Origin: Sitta carolinensis | Lineage: Eukaryota; Chordata; Aves; Passeriformes; Sittidae | Length of the DNA: 64,000 bases | Assembly (NCBI GenBank): GCA_032173965.1 | Contig: JAVUNC010000006.1 | Location: 34,939,870 to 35,003,869, forward strand | Reading direction: 5' to 3' | Shown here: positions 37,011 through 51,301 of the stretch, piece after piece | Layout: each line of letters begins with the position of its first letter | Position numbering within the stretch: the stretch's first letter is position 1 | Translations under genes and position numbers: made by a program | Notes under the pieces: generated by a model | Told to the model about the DNA's origin: nothing | The model's database searches: none | The model's input: the letters and a program-made list of their open reading frames with translations, nothing else

Positions 37011-39199
37011 GGGATTATAGGATGAGGCTGTTTATTTTTAGCCTGAAATGGTATCATGGCATATTGAAATGCATCTCTGCTCTCATGTGGGAAAACATAC
37101 ATTCCTGGAGTAGTGTGCTTCTTCTGCTTAGCAGTGATGCTTTCCGCTTACCTGTTCCCATGTCAGAGCACAAGTACCATACTGGACTTTCTTTGCTGGA
37201 TCAATCAAATCTTGTATTTATCGTTGTTCTCTTGCTTTGTATGTTACATTTCAGTACTCCATGAGCAAATATAAAGACAGTTCTTGCATAAGCTGCTTTA
37301 ATTGAGCTTATCGACTTCAATATTCCTTTCTGAACTCATTTGCTGCTCTTCAACTTCAGTGACTTCAGCAGCATTTCTTATGCACGGGATCCTTACAGGA
37401 GGTTCACATCTGAAGTGCCAAGGACTGCAGTGAGGGACAGCAGCCGGGAGCACTCCCTTGCATGTTGCTGTTTTTGTGATGTGGCCTTTCCTTCGGGATA
37501 ATCTTGGTTCGCACATGATTCACATGTCCATTGGTTAGAAGGGAAACTGATAGGTCCTTCTGTCTACAGACAAAACATATCCTGAGTTTCAAAGCTGTTA
37601 TTTGCTCTCACTCTCTCTGCGCACATAGGAATGTTATACCATGAAGTTTGTAGACTATGGCCCGTATTTTTTTAACGTTTTTACCTCATTTCATCTGCTC
37701 TGGGGTTGCCACAATATATAAAGCAAAGAGTGAAGGGAATCTTCAGTAGGGTGTATTTGAAAAGCCTTTATAATAGTTTATTTTAAAATCTTTGCCTCTG
37801 TGTGGATAAAATATAATTAAAGCAAGAGATGCATAGTAAATGACACTAATTCAGAAAATACATTAGGTATATATCATCAGAGTTTTATTTCTGAAAGTTC
37901 TAATTTTGTAAAAATATGGGAAAGCAATGGAACTAGAAACCTGGTTGCATTATAAGTTGTGCAGAAGTATTTTACTAACTCTAGTACTAATGAGCAGATC
38001 ATATTTTTTTTCTTATAGTTTTTTTCAGATGGCATTAGTATTCCAAACAGCAAAATCCCTGGCTGGAGAATTGTAGAAATGATGATTGCTCATTAGCAAA
38101 TAGAATACAGATGTTCTGTTCAGTTTGCCTGAGTGCTTCACATAAACACCTTGGGGAGTGACTGGCACGGAGTACAAAACTTGATAGCTTAACAGCGTGC
38201 TAAACGCTTTGGGCTGGCAATAGAAGCAGAAGCATACCATGTAATTTTGTAAATTTTCATGTAATTTTTAATCATTTGTAGTGTTCGTGTAACGCGACAA
38301 CCTTCGTGTGTGAAGTGCAGGGGGAGAGGTGTTTCTACAGGCCTCTAATGAACACCAGAAACTAGAGCTGGGTCAACTTTTCAGAGGTCTGTTCATGTCT
38401 TTTTGGTTGGCTTTCAACCTTTAGCTTACACAAGAGCAAATTTCTATCCTCCCTTGATATCTGTGATTGTCGTATCAGTTGTACATTTTTTTATTTGCCT
38501 GACCAGATGCCCAGAATTTCTTGGGCCTCTGAGACAGCATCTTTTCAGTTCTTTAGTCATACATCTTTGTGTCTCCCCTATGTTTCTTTTGTTCCTCCAT
38601 ACTCACCCCCACAACAATAATCCCAACAATGTTTTTTTTTCATTTTAATTAATTTTTAATTGTATACCTGGTTTTGAGGCTATATTAAAGAAAGAGTGGA
38701 TTCATAAGGCAGCATTAGGAGCTCACTGGTAGTTATGTGTTAGTGCTGTGGGATTTCACATCCCATTGTGATGTTACTAAATTCAGTTTTCTGCCAATGC
38801 CAGTAGTGCTTAGGGAACAGCTGGAAGGGGAGATGCCCCATCTCTGCTGAAGGAGCCAAGTGAGTTAAGCCTCTCTGTGTCCCTTGCTCTTGGACTCTGC
38901 TCCATGCATGATTTTCTAAGAGAGAGTTCCCTTTGAGTGAAGATGCAGAAATTGTTTCAGTTTTAAAACCCATTTTAGGAATTATTAATTTTATTCATGC
39001 AATTGGGTGGACTTCTAAAGAAAAGGAATTCCTAACTGGGATATTACATCAGCCTCTTGCCATGATGTGCATTTGTGTTGCACTTACTTAGTTGTCAGAG
39101 CCAGTCTGGAAAGAAGCTGAATGAATTTTGTAAGTTTCAAAATGCATTTATTTTATTAAAGAAGGTGTTGATTCCAGTGGGTTCTTTTGCTTTGTTTTG

Positions 39200-39275
39200 A
39201 TTTGGTTGTTGGTTGGTTGATTGGTTTGAGGCTGTTTTTGCTGGGAATTTCTTTTGTTAATTTTGTTTGGTTTTT
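39200..39275 (+). repeat. GGTT-type low-complexity tract
   Basis: Repeated GGTT units (about 39204-39227) followed by T-rich sequence with isolated G-runs. Confidence 0.75.
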
Positions 39276-42200
39276 TTACACTGGGTAAGAAGTCTTCAAA
39301 TTGCTGCCATGAAGGCATGGAGCAGCAAAATTAACTTGAAAGCACTATCTATTTCAGACTGCAGCTGAACTACCTTAAGCCAGATTGCCTCTTGCAGCTA
39401 TGCTGCAAAATTATTATGCGTCCTTGGCAAGTAGTTATTAAAAATGGTTATGCGGGGACTTATTAGACCATTCAAAGTAGCTTTTTCACCTTAGGGGGAA
39501 AGTCCTCAAAGTATTAAACAATGTCAGCACTAGAAATTGATCACATAATACAAATGAGAAGATGGCATTGGGTACCCAGAAAGCAAGTTATACAGCCTCA
39601 GGGTTTGCTCTTGTGAGCTTCCATCTCCTCCTTTTTTAAGAAAATACTCAAAACTTAATGGAACTTATTTACATTCGATTGTACTGCTGAGTTTAAAACA
39701 ATCTGTCTGAATGTTAAAAACCATGGTAGGTATCAAATTTATACCACTTCTAGAGGCAGAATCATATTAAAGTGAATTGAAACAAGTCAGATCAGCATGA
39801 AGTGGTGCTATCTGTGAAGGGTATTTTGCATTTCTTTATCTTTTCACAGCCTTAATTGAGAGAAGAATACAAGACAGCTTCACTTACAAAGCTCCTGTTT
39901 GCTTCCTTCTCTTGCCCTAAAGCAAACAAAATTGTCAGGCTCCCAGTTTGGAATTTAATGAATGAACCCAAATCACTTATGTGCTGTTTAGTTGTAGTGG
40001 CAGCAAGGCAAATAGATGTGAAAATACTATCCAAACAAAAAGACAAAAACCTTGTAAGCATTTGGAAACTCAGTTAAAATGTTCATCAGTAATTTGGGGT
40101 GCAGGATGAAGGCACGTAGGAAGAAGCAAGCTGAAAATAAAATGCCTTAGCTGTGAGATATGTAAGAATACTTGTGATAAAAGTTTCAATTCAAGGGTTA
40201 TCTCTTCCTTTCTGTCTTATTGCACCCTCAATAAGTATCAAAAAATCACATTAACAAATAGCAAGGGTGTGAAGGAAAGCATGTTAAAGAAGAAAATTAA
40301 TGATTGTGTTAGGTTGATGATGAAGGCAATGTCCTGTGATGCAAAGAAGGTACATCCAAGGCAGGTGTTAGTGGGGACATAAGGTTTCATATTCAATCAC
40401 ATTTAAAAAATCTGAGGAACTGTAGACCTCAGGCCAACTATAGCAGTTATTGTCAGCCAAGACACTTTGTAGTAAGAGGCAGTCTCTACCTCAAAAAGCT
40501 TGCAGAGTGAGTACGCCAGCCAGGCAGCCCGTGCAAAGGAGGAGAATTAAGCTTCATTTATTTGGAAGAGAGGATGAAACCACAGCGTCTGCTTGGAAAT
40601 AGGATGTGAATTTGAGGCTGTGCTACTCCCAAGGTTTTTCTGGCACAGGTTTACACCTAGTCCTGTTGGTCTTTGATAGACCTAGATACTGGTGAAGAGT
40701 AATTGTTCCCATATATCTTACTATAGGGTTCATCCTTGAATAAGGATGCAGGGTTAAACAGAGAATGTCCAGATGAATTGAGCTTTCCCATCACTGCTTG
40801 TAGGTCTGATGTACCTTTCTTTGAAATTGATAAATGGAGTGGTAGAGAATTGTTGCTGTGATATGAATTATTCCCACTGTTATTAAATAATAAACATGAC
40901 CACAGCGACCTACTCACTCTCTAAACTGGATTCCTTCTGTGCTTTAATCTTGGTAATGGCTTCATATTTGTATGACAAAATGTCATGAGTGGGCTTTTGA
41001 AGACAGGGGCAGAAGGAAGTTGGTAGATTGATACCATATCATGTGTATCATAAAGTAAGGTAGTAAAAAGCCTCAGGAAATTATATTTCTTAAGTAATGC
41101 AATCAGAATTGCACTTAGAGCAGACTGCTTTGTATTTACTAGCTGTGTTTACTGCATTTTCTAATGTGCCTAAGGAAACTGCAGGAAGTAGAAAATGGAG
41201 TTCTAGACCTGAATCCATACAGTTACTTTTGGGAATAACAGCAAAATGAGTGAGCTTCATTTGCTACACAGCCGATGCCAGGATTATATGATGTGGAAGG
41301 AATTTTTTACTTTTAAACCCTTTCAGTGTTGTGACATGCAGGGGAGAGGAAGGAGGGGCTGACATAAGTGCCCTTATATTTTTTTAACCTCTTCAGTGTT
41401 CTGAATCCAGAGATGGCAGTTGATTAATGTAAGCACAGCCTGGCTATATAGGTGGACTCTACCAAAACAATAATTAAATATAGAGTACATTTCTGGATTA
41501 GAGCTAAATGGGAACAGAAAATACTACTATTTATTCTGTGGTTTAAAGCCACACTGCTATAAACAGAAAATTCAACACACAGACAGAACTGAGTTTGCAT
41601 GAAAATGGATGAAAAGTACAGAGTGTGTTTTTTGGTATTTATGTATTATTTAAAACAAGTTTAGCAGACCATAAAGCTTTTTTTTTTATTATTATCATTA
41701 TAGTCAGCTTGTAAGTGTGTTCTGCTACATTGTGCAGCATCTCAAAATAAAATGGACCAGCAGTTGTTTACAAAAGCTAAAGACTTTCCAAGACAAAGCT
41801 CATGGGAGGAGCAGATGGTATTTGGGCATTGTGTTGTGGTCTTGCAATCCACTCAGTGCCATGTTGGGCTGATTCATAGAGTTCAATTTGCAGAGGCATC
41901 CTAGTGAGCAGCTTCACCAAGAGAAGAAACATCTGAATGAACTTTTTTTGTCCTTTGTGCTGTTTTCAGTAAATGCCATTGACTGCTGCTATATTTAAAG
42001 AAGGTGATAAGAGTGTATCATAGCCTTTATTGAAATGAACTGGTGTCTTTTGCAAGCAGTGATCCTTCTGTTCAGGTTAACTGTGATAAGGTGAGGAGGC
42101 CATGCAGGTAAGGTTCAGCCCCAGGTGTTTGGGGTGGGATTGTCGGTGGCCTGTGGAGTGCAGACAACCCAGGTGTGCACCTGAAGGGCAGCTCCTGCCT

Positions 42201-45200
42201 TGGCACCAGGTTATTCTGGGATCTGCTTTATTGTGCAACTATAGCTGATGCTGCAGCTCCCCACCTCCCCCTTTCCCACACAGTGTGTTGGGGGGCTTGA
42301 AAGTTTCAGTTGGACAGGAGGGGAATGTGCAAGAGGTGAAGATACTTTCTTGCCAAAGGGAGAGAAAGGGGAAGAGGTTGGTGGGCTGCAGGAAATGGGG
42401 AGGGACAGTGAAACCTCAAGTGACAAGATATTTGTGGTGTTTCCCTTTTAGGTGCTAATAAACCTCAGGATGACTTAATATTCAAAACCCGTTGAACCTG
42501 TTGGCAAGAACAGATCCTCATTGCAGAGAGTTCGTTTGTTGCTACCAACTGCATTTCAATTGCCTAGTGATAGTGTTTGTTTTCTTGGAATTTGCTTTCT
42601 GGTGCAATGTTCCAGCAGTCCTGACAGCAGCCTTGCAGAGGTGGAGTTGATGTGGTCCAAGGTACAGTGGGACTGCAGGCACCCCATGAGCCCAGTCCTG
42701 CTGCCAGGAGGGTAACAGCAGAGAGGTGTCCTGGCTTCAGAGGGGCTGAATGTGAGAAACAGGGGGAAACTGCAGTCTCTTCCTACTCTCACTGGCAGGC
42801 ACAGTTGGCATTAAACCCATTGCTTTTATAGGAACAGGCTGACCTACTTATTAAGGCATTGTATTTCAGTGTTCAGCTATGGCTGTCTGCCCCAGAAGGG
42901 TTGTGTTTCCAACCCTGCTGAAACTCAGCCCCCAGCCATGTCCCAGCCTTCTGGGGAATCTTGGACAGAGCATGTTGATGTGTCTGTCCAGTGTGAGGAG
43001 CTCTGGTACCACAGCAATGGGCACCACATCTTATCCTCGTGGATAAAAGGAAAAAGTCTTCTGGAAGAACTGATGCCCAAGAGGAATGGGAAAATAGAAA
43101 TAACGTTTGGGAGGATGGTGTTTAAACATTATTAAAGGTTTTGACCAGAAAACCAGTGGTTTTGATTGCTTTCTGTGAGTAGAATGGCAAGCCATTTGTG
43201 TCAATAGCTGGGGATATGCTTATGGTATCTTAAAAGGAGCACTGTTTTGCCAGCTTGTGAAATTCAAAGGTGATTGTAATTGGCTGCCCTTCCCCAGCCA
43301 CATTCATAAAGCACAGGGAAGGGTTGGTTTGAGAAGAACAGATGCAAATGAGCAAGCTGGGAGACCACCAAACATCTTTGTGGGTTCTGGGAGGAGCTCC
43401 CTCTGCATTTTGGTGGACTGGTGGCTCTGTGTTGATGTCAGATTTGTGCATCTCATGTCATGAAGATGATGGCATCAGGACTATTGGACTATTATAGCAA
43501 ATCCAGATTTCTATGAGCAGCTGTCAAAAGTGTGGTAGTGGATAAGTTGAGACAGAACTAAGAAATGTCCTTTCTGTGTCAGACCACTGCTTCTACCTCT
43601 GCTCTGGGGGCTTTTCATTTTTTCAGAGCTGCTGGATGTCATGTTGCTACACAAGCAAGAAGTATCTGCTCCATCCATCTGTAACAGTGAACTTAGACTC
43701 TCTCTGCTGCTCTTACTGGAATATATACACTTAGATGGCTTTAAAATAAAAAAGCAGATTTGTCACTCTGACAGGACCTCCCCAGCTGATTTAAAAGAAA
43801 TTTTCTGCGGTTTTTATAGAGGCTCTTACAAATATATCTGTTAAGTTTCCATCCTGGAAAATTGAAATCGTTGTCCAAGGAGTCAAAGCTTTCTGAGAGA
43901 TTTCCTCCAGTTTTGCCCCGAAAAGCTGTGATGTCCTTCAGTATTTGCAATGTAGGCTTGGCTTTAAAACCACAGGAGTTCATGTAGACATGCTCAGCCA
44001 GAGTGTTATCACAGATTTCGGAAAATTCACTTTTCTGCCTTTTGTGCTTTTTCTCCAGTACCTTCTACTTACATGCATTCTCTTTTTCTTTGATGTACAC
44101 ATATACCCTTGTCAAACTACTTAATCTAAAAGTTTGGGGAAAAAAGAGAGAATTTCTGTGTTTAAAATCTTAAGAGGCAGTCTGCTATCATAATGATAGA
44201 GCTGTAGGATTATTACCCAGAGATACAAAATGACAGACATCATAGTTAATACTCATCAGCATCCTTTATAGCAATCTCAAACAGTCCCATCAATAAAAAG
44301 CCTAAGCAAGCTGTGCTGCATTATCATGATTGAGGGCCAGATCATATTGGATGTTGCTGGCTGACAGGCTGACATGAGTAGAAAATACAGGTTTTCCACT
44401 TCTAAAAACTAATTTTATAAATAAGCTCTTTGTTACATTGCATATGCATCCTCACCCTTTTGTTAAAATACCCAGTAGTGACATGACAACCAACCTCTCA
44501 AACACGTTCCCAGATACTTTGCCTTGAAACTAAAAGGAAGGGAGCAGCTTATCTTCATCTCTGGCAAAGGAAGATGTTGCTCAGTGCATACACAGCACTA
44601 AGAGTTTGCGGTTTTAAGAATTCTAGGTCTTTTCCAACCAGTATCAGGTCTAGCAACATTGATTTTTAATCAGGCATAATTACCACTCTTAGTCTTCCTT
44701 GAAACAAGTGACTAATGACTTCTCCCCAGCCATTTTAAGGCTTTACACTGTTTACAATGTAACACTTGCTTTCTTACTCTAAGGAGTACTTTAACTATCA
44801 CATCTGTAACTCTGATTTTAATTCTGATAGCTGGAATTTCTCTGACAGTTTTGCATAAAATAGAAACAGCTTCATTGATATATTCACAAAGGAATAATAT
44901 TTGTGGGTTTTTATAATAAAAGCGTTAAAATTCTATAGTGTATGCAATTAGCATGTTTGTTGTACTGGATGAAATGTTGTACCAGATTTATGAATAATTG
45001 TCTCTAAATCAGGGTATCAGGTATTTATAAGGGGAAGAGGATCCCTATAATGTTTTCAGTTCTGTTCCTGATTGTGTGCAAGACAGCTGTTTGCTGTAAG
45101 TGATGGCACTAAAATGAAAAATAAAGTGTTTTTGCTTTTCTGGAGGTTCGCAACACTTATCCTTTGAGATTTCCCTACACCCTGCTGGAGACAGGGAGAT

Positions 45201-48200
45201 GTGGAGTAGGAAGGGAAATTTCAGCAGGCACACTGAGGAGCTTAGCAACTGTTCACCCTCTGGCCGTGCCAGGGAGAAGATGTGTGTTGGGAGGGGTAGT
45301 GGGTCCATGTGGCACACACACCCAGGAGAGGGCACTTAGTAAAGATGAGTGCACAGAGACAGGAAAGGGGCAAGGCCAATGTGTTTCTCTTGGTTTGTTT
45401 TGTTGTAATTGATCTGATTACCCAACATTATTAAGAGTCATTTGCCCAGAAAGTCCATGTTTTGCTCTCAACAGACACTCAGATCTCATGCGCAGATCAT
45501 GGTAGTAAATTTATTTTGCACTGGCAGAGGTAGTGCAGACTGTGTGCTGTACGTATATGAAGAAGAATTTTCTGAAAGGCCAGAGAGGTGCCTTGGTGCT
45601 GCACTGACAAGGATTGCAGAAACTGCTGCTTAAAATCAGTAGAACAGCTCTCTCTAGAGTTTATTGAAATTTTGGATTACAAAAGGAAATGTGGCACTTT
45701 TTCTCTATTTGATTGTAAGCACAAAGATGACAAAATGACTAAATACTTAATAAAAGCTAGCTCCATGTTTCTTCATGGCAGATTTTGCCTTGCCACCCAC
45801 TTGGCAGGAGCAAGGACTGTTCTTTCCCAGCAGAGAAACAGCTGCCTGGTATCAGGAGCTGCAAAGAAATGAGATCTAACACCATTTAAAAGGTGTTTTC
45901 TTCTCTAGCCTCATTGTATGCCCATGAGAATTGTGCAGACCGTGCTTATGATTGTTGTTAGTGAAAGCACTAGTCTTTTACAAAACTCTTCTGAACTATA
46001 GCTTAGCTGCCCAGCTGTTCTAGCCCAGGGCTGAGCCCTGCAAGATGCTGGTACCCCCGGATCCTCTTCTGTGGATGTTACTCATTCTCTGGCTTATATA
46101 TACATATAAGTGTTTTCCTGGATCACTGAGAGACAGCTCTCATTTTCTGGATAAAGCTTCATTTAATTTATTTTTAAAAATTTTTAGTGTCCCACAACTT
46201 ATTTTAGGCATGGCCTGTATGTGTGATCAGTTGGGTCCTTGTTCAGCATGAAGAGAAGGGGATGAGAGCTTCTTTGCTTACCCACTCTGTTTTACTCTGT
46301 GGAATAAATACACTTTACACCTTTCAGCTGATGAGCTTAGAGTCTGCAGAAGAGTCTGATTGTGTTCTGCCTGTTCCTTACTCCTTTGGTAACTTCACCT
46401 GTCAGCTAGTGGCCATTCAGAATTCAAGGAGTTTGAAGAGGATCATTCAGAGCAAATCAGAGGTTGGCAGAAGTGGAATCCTATGTGTTTCCTTCATTTT
46501 AATTAAATTAGTCAAAATGTAATAGATAATAGTAAGAAGTTATTTCAATCATTTTGGCTAGAAAGGAACTTCGTGATAGCCATTTGGCAAGTTACAAGCA
46601 TTGAAGGGGGCCTGTAAATGCGACTTAGCAGCAAAGTCTTGTCTTAGTGCTTGCTCTTTAGACTCCAAATGAATTACTCTCTCGACACATTTCAGTTCAT
46701 AACATTTCATATTTCCTCTGCTTTTGAAATGTGTAAGTAAAAATGCCAGCGATGACAATATTGAATTTACATGTTTACTAGTATATAGCATAGACGGTAC
46801 CAAATTAGCAAAGTGCTTAGTGGAATATCTGACATATATATGCAGCTGAATTCAAGGAAAATTTAAATGAAAACAAGTTATAAGTTTTTTTCAGGTTTGC
46901 AGAATATCTTCCACAAAACCTGTTTTATGAAGTATGAAAGTAAGAAACAAAAAAACTTTGATAATTAGGAAGCAGTGTTTAGTCTAAACAAGTGGTGTTG
47001 CAGTTCTGTGAAATAGATCCTATTCTTATGTGTTCCAGCCTAAGGCTGACTAATTTCACTGTAAAGTCTCTTCGGTGTTCAGCCTGTGTTTACCATTGTT
47101 GCTTTCACCAGAAGCTTCACGAAAACAGGCCAGTGTGGTTTCATGATACTGACTGTTGTAATTTGAAAGTAATTGTGCTACTCTATAGGTTCATGGAGAA
47201 GTCCCTGTGCACAGACCTCCCTAAGTTGTGGGCTAGTGTCCTTTCTCTCTGGTTTTCCTAGTCCCCCATGTACAAGGCTCTGCCTGCTGCCACGTCTCTT
47301 CACCTTCCTGTCTGGATCTGCTCTGCTGTCTTGCAGGGGAAAGCAGAAGAGGGAAGGTGAGAGTTTGAACAGGAGTGGAGCAGGCATGGAGTGCTATAGG
47401 AGAGGTGATACGACTTGCAAGCCGGATCTCACAGATCTTGCCCACTGACTTTTCTTCATAAGTGCCATGGTTCCAGTGCTACCGGAGTAGCCCCTGGCCA
47501 ATTCCTCTTCATTGCACCAGGAGTCTTCCTTACATGCTTAAAGCTGCTACCAGGGCTCAGGCTGGCAGCATAGGAGAGCTCCAGGCTCACATCACCATAC
47601 TGCATTGGTATGAGGCTCCAGCTTGGCAACTGTCTCCTCCAAATGCAGACTGCCACTCATCTTCAGGCATCCTGCCTGAGTTGAGCAGCTCAGAGCATGC
47701 TGGAAGCTGAGAGACATGGATTCTCTGTGTCCATAGCACAGCCCCTAAGCTTATTGCAGGTCACCTCTGACATGAAGTGGTGCAAGGTCTAGTCCTGGAA
47801 TGTCAGACATTATCCTGGTGCTTCTGCAGGTTTATATAGATAAACCTTTGTGCATATAGGTTTTCACTGGCATAATTTCTTCATGACTGTGTTTTGTGTT
47901 CTTTCCCTCTCTGTCCTGGTTTTGCAGAGAGCTTACTTGCCCTAGAGAAGCAGTTTGGAGGCAGCTTCGGAAGAGTCCCTTCCCCTGGGTCACATAGTGA
48001 GCAGCAACATACTGTAAATACTTCTGAAACTTCACATGCAGACTTTTTGCTTTGTTTCAGCTCCTGTTAGAAGAGTTTACTAGAAGTGTTCTGATTGCCA
48101 GTCTTATCTTCAGCCAGTGTTGCTTTACTGAAATTAAATTTAAGTTTTTCTACCTTGCTTTTTAACCCTGCATCCCATGGTTACCTCATATTGATAGTCT

Positions 48201-49981
48201 TACTTACTGTCTGCTTTGTTTTGCTTAACTGAGCAAGCCAAGCTCTCTGCTTTCTGTGCTAAAGTCAGTTTCCATGTTGGTTCAGTTGTCCGGCTTGTTT
48301 TTTTTAAGGTTTTGTTGTTTATTTTCAAAGAGTGCCTCTTCCCTGCTTTTCTCCGGATACAGGTTTGATCTAGATGTTGGTGCAGTGACTTGTGGAAACT
48401 GCAGCTTTCCCCAGGCTGAGGTATAGAGTTCCTCAGTCCAGTCTGTTTTCCAGAGGTTCCACAGGAAGCATTTAGTTCATCAGAACTTGCTCTTTCAAAA
48501 TAATAGATCTTAAACAAAATTAGGCTTGCTGTTATCCTTCCCACTTAATCTAACCTGAATCACTTCATGGTCTCCCGTTCCAAAGTCATCCTCATTATTT
48601 AACGTAAAGAGCAGAATAGAATCTATTCTTGTTCAGTCAGCAACATGGATAAAGAAACTTGTCAGCTGTCACATCCAGGAATAACTGGTCTTACCGTGGT
48701 TAATAGCATTTGTTCTCCAATCTGTACTGTGAAGTTAGTCTCCCTTGTTGACGTAATTGCCATTTCTTTAATGATGCAGAGCTGTATCCAGATCTATATC
48801 TGGTGTAACAAGTCAAGAGTAGACCCAGAGTCTCTCTCTTAGAAATCTTCTTTGACCATCTGCCCACAGCATTTCCAAACATTTTCTTTTTTATTCTATT
48901 TCTGAAGTCTGCTCTTTCTTTATTGCATAACACTATCCTACCATATAAAATATGTATTTTCTTTGAAAAGCACAGACCTTTTGACACCTGTTTTACTAAT
49001 AATTGCTGTTCCACCCTGTTTGTGAATTTTCCTGTAATAGCACTAGTGCTTTGAGTTCCTCTTCCATTATGGCACTCTGCCTGAGTTATTAGCACACAGC
49101 TATTTTAGCTGCTGGATTTTTTGTTCATTTTCTCTGTTCTTATTTTGGTTTTAGACTGCATTTGGCTCTTACTCTATATGCATTGATTTCACATGCCTGA
49201 CCTTTTTCTCATCATTAGCAGCAACATTTTTTCTTCAAATCCCTGAAATACCCTTCTCACTATTGTTTTCATGTTTATCTGATACTTGCCCCTTTGCTTT
49301 CTAGATCATGAAGCCAGTGTGGAATTTATGTCCACCTCCCCAGGCCTTCCCTTGTTTTGTTCTTGGTGGATTGTGCCATGGTTGTTCCAATAGTTGGGAT
49401 GTTTGGGTGACGCCCTCCTGAAGACTCTTCTTGTGGTGGAAGTACCCAGAAGCCACCTCTTGCTGCAGAACTGCCGGAAACTGTAGTGGTTGAGGGAGGC
49501 AGGACATTTCCTCAAGGGTCACTCAGGCTAAGGGAAATGCATAGGGTCTTTTCCAGCTGGCACATCCTGTGCTTGCTGGACTGAAAGAGGTACTTGGTTC
49601 TCAAGGCCTGGTGGGCACAAATGTATTTTGAAAGAGCGGTGAGAAGGAAATAAGTGCTTAGAAAAACACTGGTATGGGACAATATGGTTTGTTTGGTCTT
49701 AAATGATCAGGGTTTTGTAGAGGTTGCCTCCTGGTGACTGCTTCCTCTGCCAGCCATCCTCCCACATTGCTGGAAGAGAAACCTATTGTTAGCAGCAGGG
49801 ACATTATGAAAGCTTGAGCAATGATGACCTCGACGTCCCAGAGATAACACACATCTGCCTAACTGGGTTCAAAGAGCATGTGTGTTTATGTGTATATGTA
49901 CTCTTAAGTCAAAAAAATTATGTTTGCACTCTGTAAGGCTGCAAGGAGTTACAGCCCTCATAATCACGTCTTCCACTGTAG

Positions 49982-50039
49982 AAGCTGAGGCTGCAGCAGT
50001 CAGTTAAGAAGATGGTTGAAATTCCTGATCAAAAATTAG
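49982..50039 (+). other. Possible cryptic (poison) exon in the large FOXN3 intron
   Basis: 58 nt lie between an acceptor-like ttccactgtag and a near-consensus donor gtaagt at 50040. Joined to exon A (phase 1), the frame reads Q-E-A-E-A-A-A-V-S and then hits TAA. Inclusion would therefore truncate FOXN3 and send the transcript to decay. This rests only on the splice-site look. Such pairs occur by chance in a 45-kb intron. Confidence 0.15.
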
Positions 50040-50557
50040 GTAAGTACATGATGAAACAGCAAATTGTTTCTCTCTTCTGTGCTAGCTCACTGGCCAGTGT
50101 TTTCTCTAGCTTATGTTCTCTGATCAGTTCTCCAAGCCACACAGGCTGTATGGAGTAAAAAAACTTTACTGTTGCCATTGTGATTGGTAAATTTTATTTT
50201 CACATTGTTCTGCACTGAAAGTTAAGCTTTCCAGTAATGTGCAAATTAAAATAAAGGAACAAAACCAAAGCAAAAATCTCCACCCTGCTTTTAAGCAATG
50301 TGCTATAATACATCATCTTTATGTGTAAGATGTGTATCTCATTTCTCTTTAGTCAGGTGTCTCTTAAAATATTTTTATTTTGCACTGGAAAAATGACTAT
50401 TAGTATTGTGAGTCTGTCTTTTAACAGTTTAATGGTCTTAATCTTTACTCCTGAAATGAAAATTAGGGTGCTTTGGTTTCCCACAGTTTTCTGAATGATA
50501 GGTGAAACTCTTTGAGTTAGTGCATGCATAAGATCTACTGTAACTCTTTCTACTATA

Positions 50558-50572
50558 TTTTTTTTTTTTTTT
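50558..50572 (+). repeat. T15 homopolymer
   Basis: 15 consecutive T in AT-rich intron. Confidence 0.95.
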
Positions 50573-51269
50573 AAAGCTAGTATTTTTAACAGGAATACAT
50601 TGTAACTGTATGGTTTACAGTTTTTCAGCTGATAAAATGGTATCATTAGAGAATGGAAATCTTATGTGTTGCTTCATGACAATACAAATGTAACAAAACA
50701 GAGGAGCAGGAAGAAGGTTTCTGGTAGAAATTTTCTGTATTTTTTAAAATTAGACCTCTTATGATACTTGTGCCGTAGCTTACGTGGCAGTGCTGGAAAT
50801 GAACTTAAACAGGAAAAATTATTAGTTCATTTAGACCTGTGCCTTTCTTCTTCTGTGTCTCATACTAGATCTGTGTAAAAGAGTGGGAGATGCTCTACTT
50901 GGTATTGCTAATGAAATTGCTTCCTCCTGGCCTCTATTGTATAGCTTCCAGAATTTTCATGCTTGGATTTTCATGCACTGTTTTTGAGATATGAATTTAA
51001 TTTCTTGTTTCTTCCCAAAATCTTGGTTCTGAATCCTACTGGTTTACTGTATGCTTCCAAAAGTATTCTGTTAATTTTAAGAGAACTTCTCAACCTTATT
51101 TAAATATTTCAGAAGTGGACTCAGTGGCATCCCACACCAAGGAGTTTGACAGAGTTACAGTACTTACAATTCTCTTCAGGTATTTCTTTCTGTCTTGCAC
51201 ATTGCAACTTTATTTTAACAGCTATATTCTTATTCCATCATTAGGTAAAATAAATTAAAATTAGAAAAT

Positions 51270-51301
51270 AAAAAAAAAAAAGCAAATGGGAAAAAAAAAA
51301 A
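51270..51301 (+). repeat. Two A-runs (A12 and A11) separated by 9 nt
   Basis: A12 at 51270-51281, then GCAAATGGG, then A11 at 51291-51301. The stretch upstream is also A-rich. No retroposon body is identified. Confidence 0.9.

Noticed and set aside
48700..49095. 131-codon minus-strand open frame
   Set aside because: No domain, no splice context, and typical of chance frames in AT-rich intron.
51113..51179. Exon-like segment with acceptor ttatttaaatatttcag and an open phase-1 frame V-D-S-V-A-S-H-T-K
   Set aside because: The donor gtattt is poor, its length (67 nt) would shift the frame, and it matches no FOXN3 sequence.
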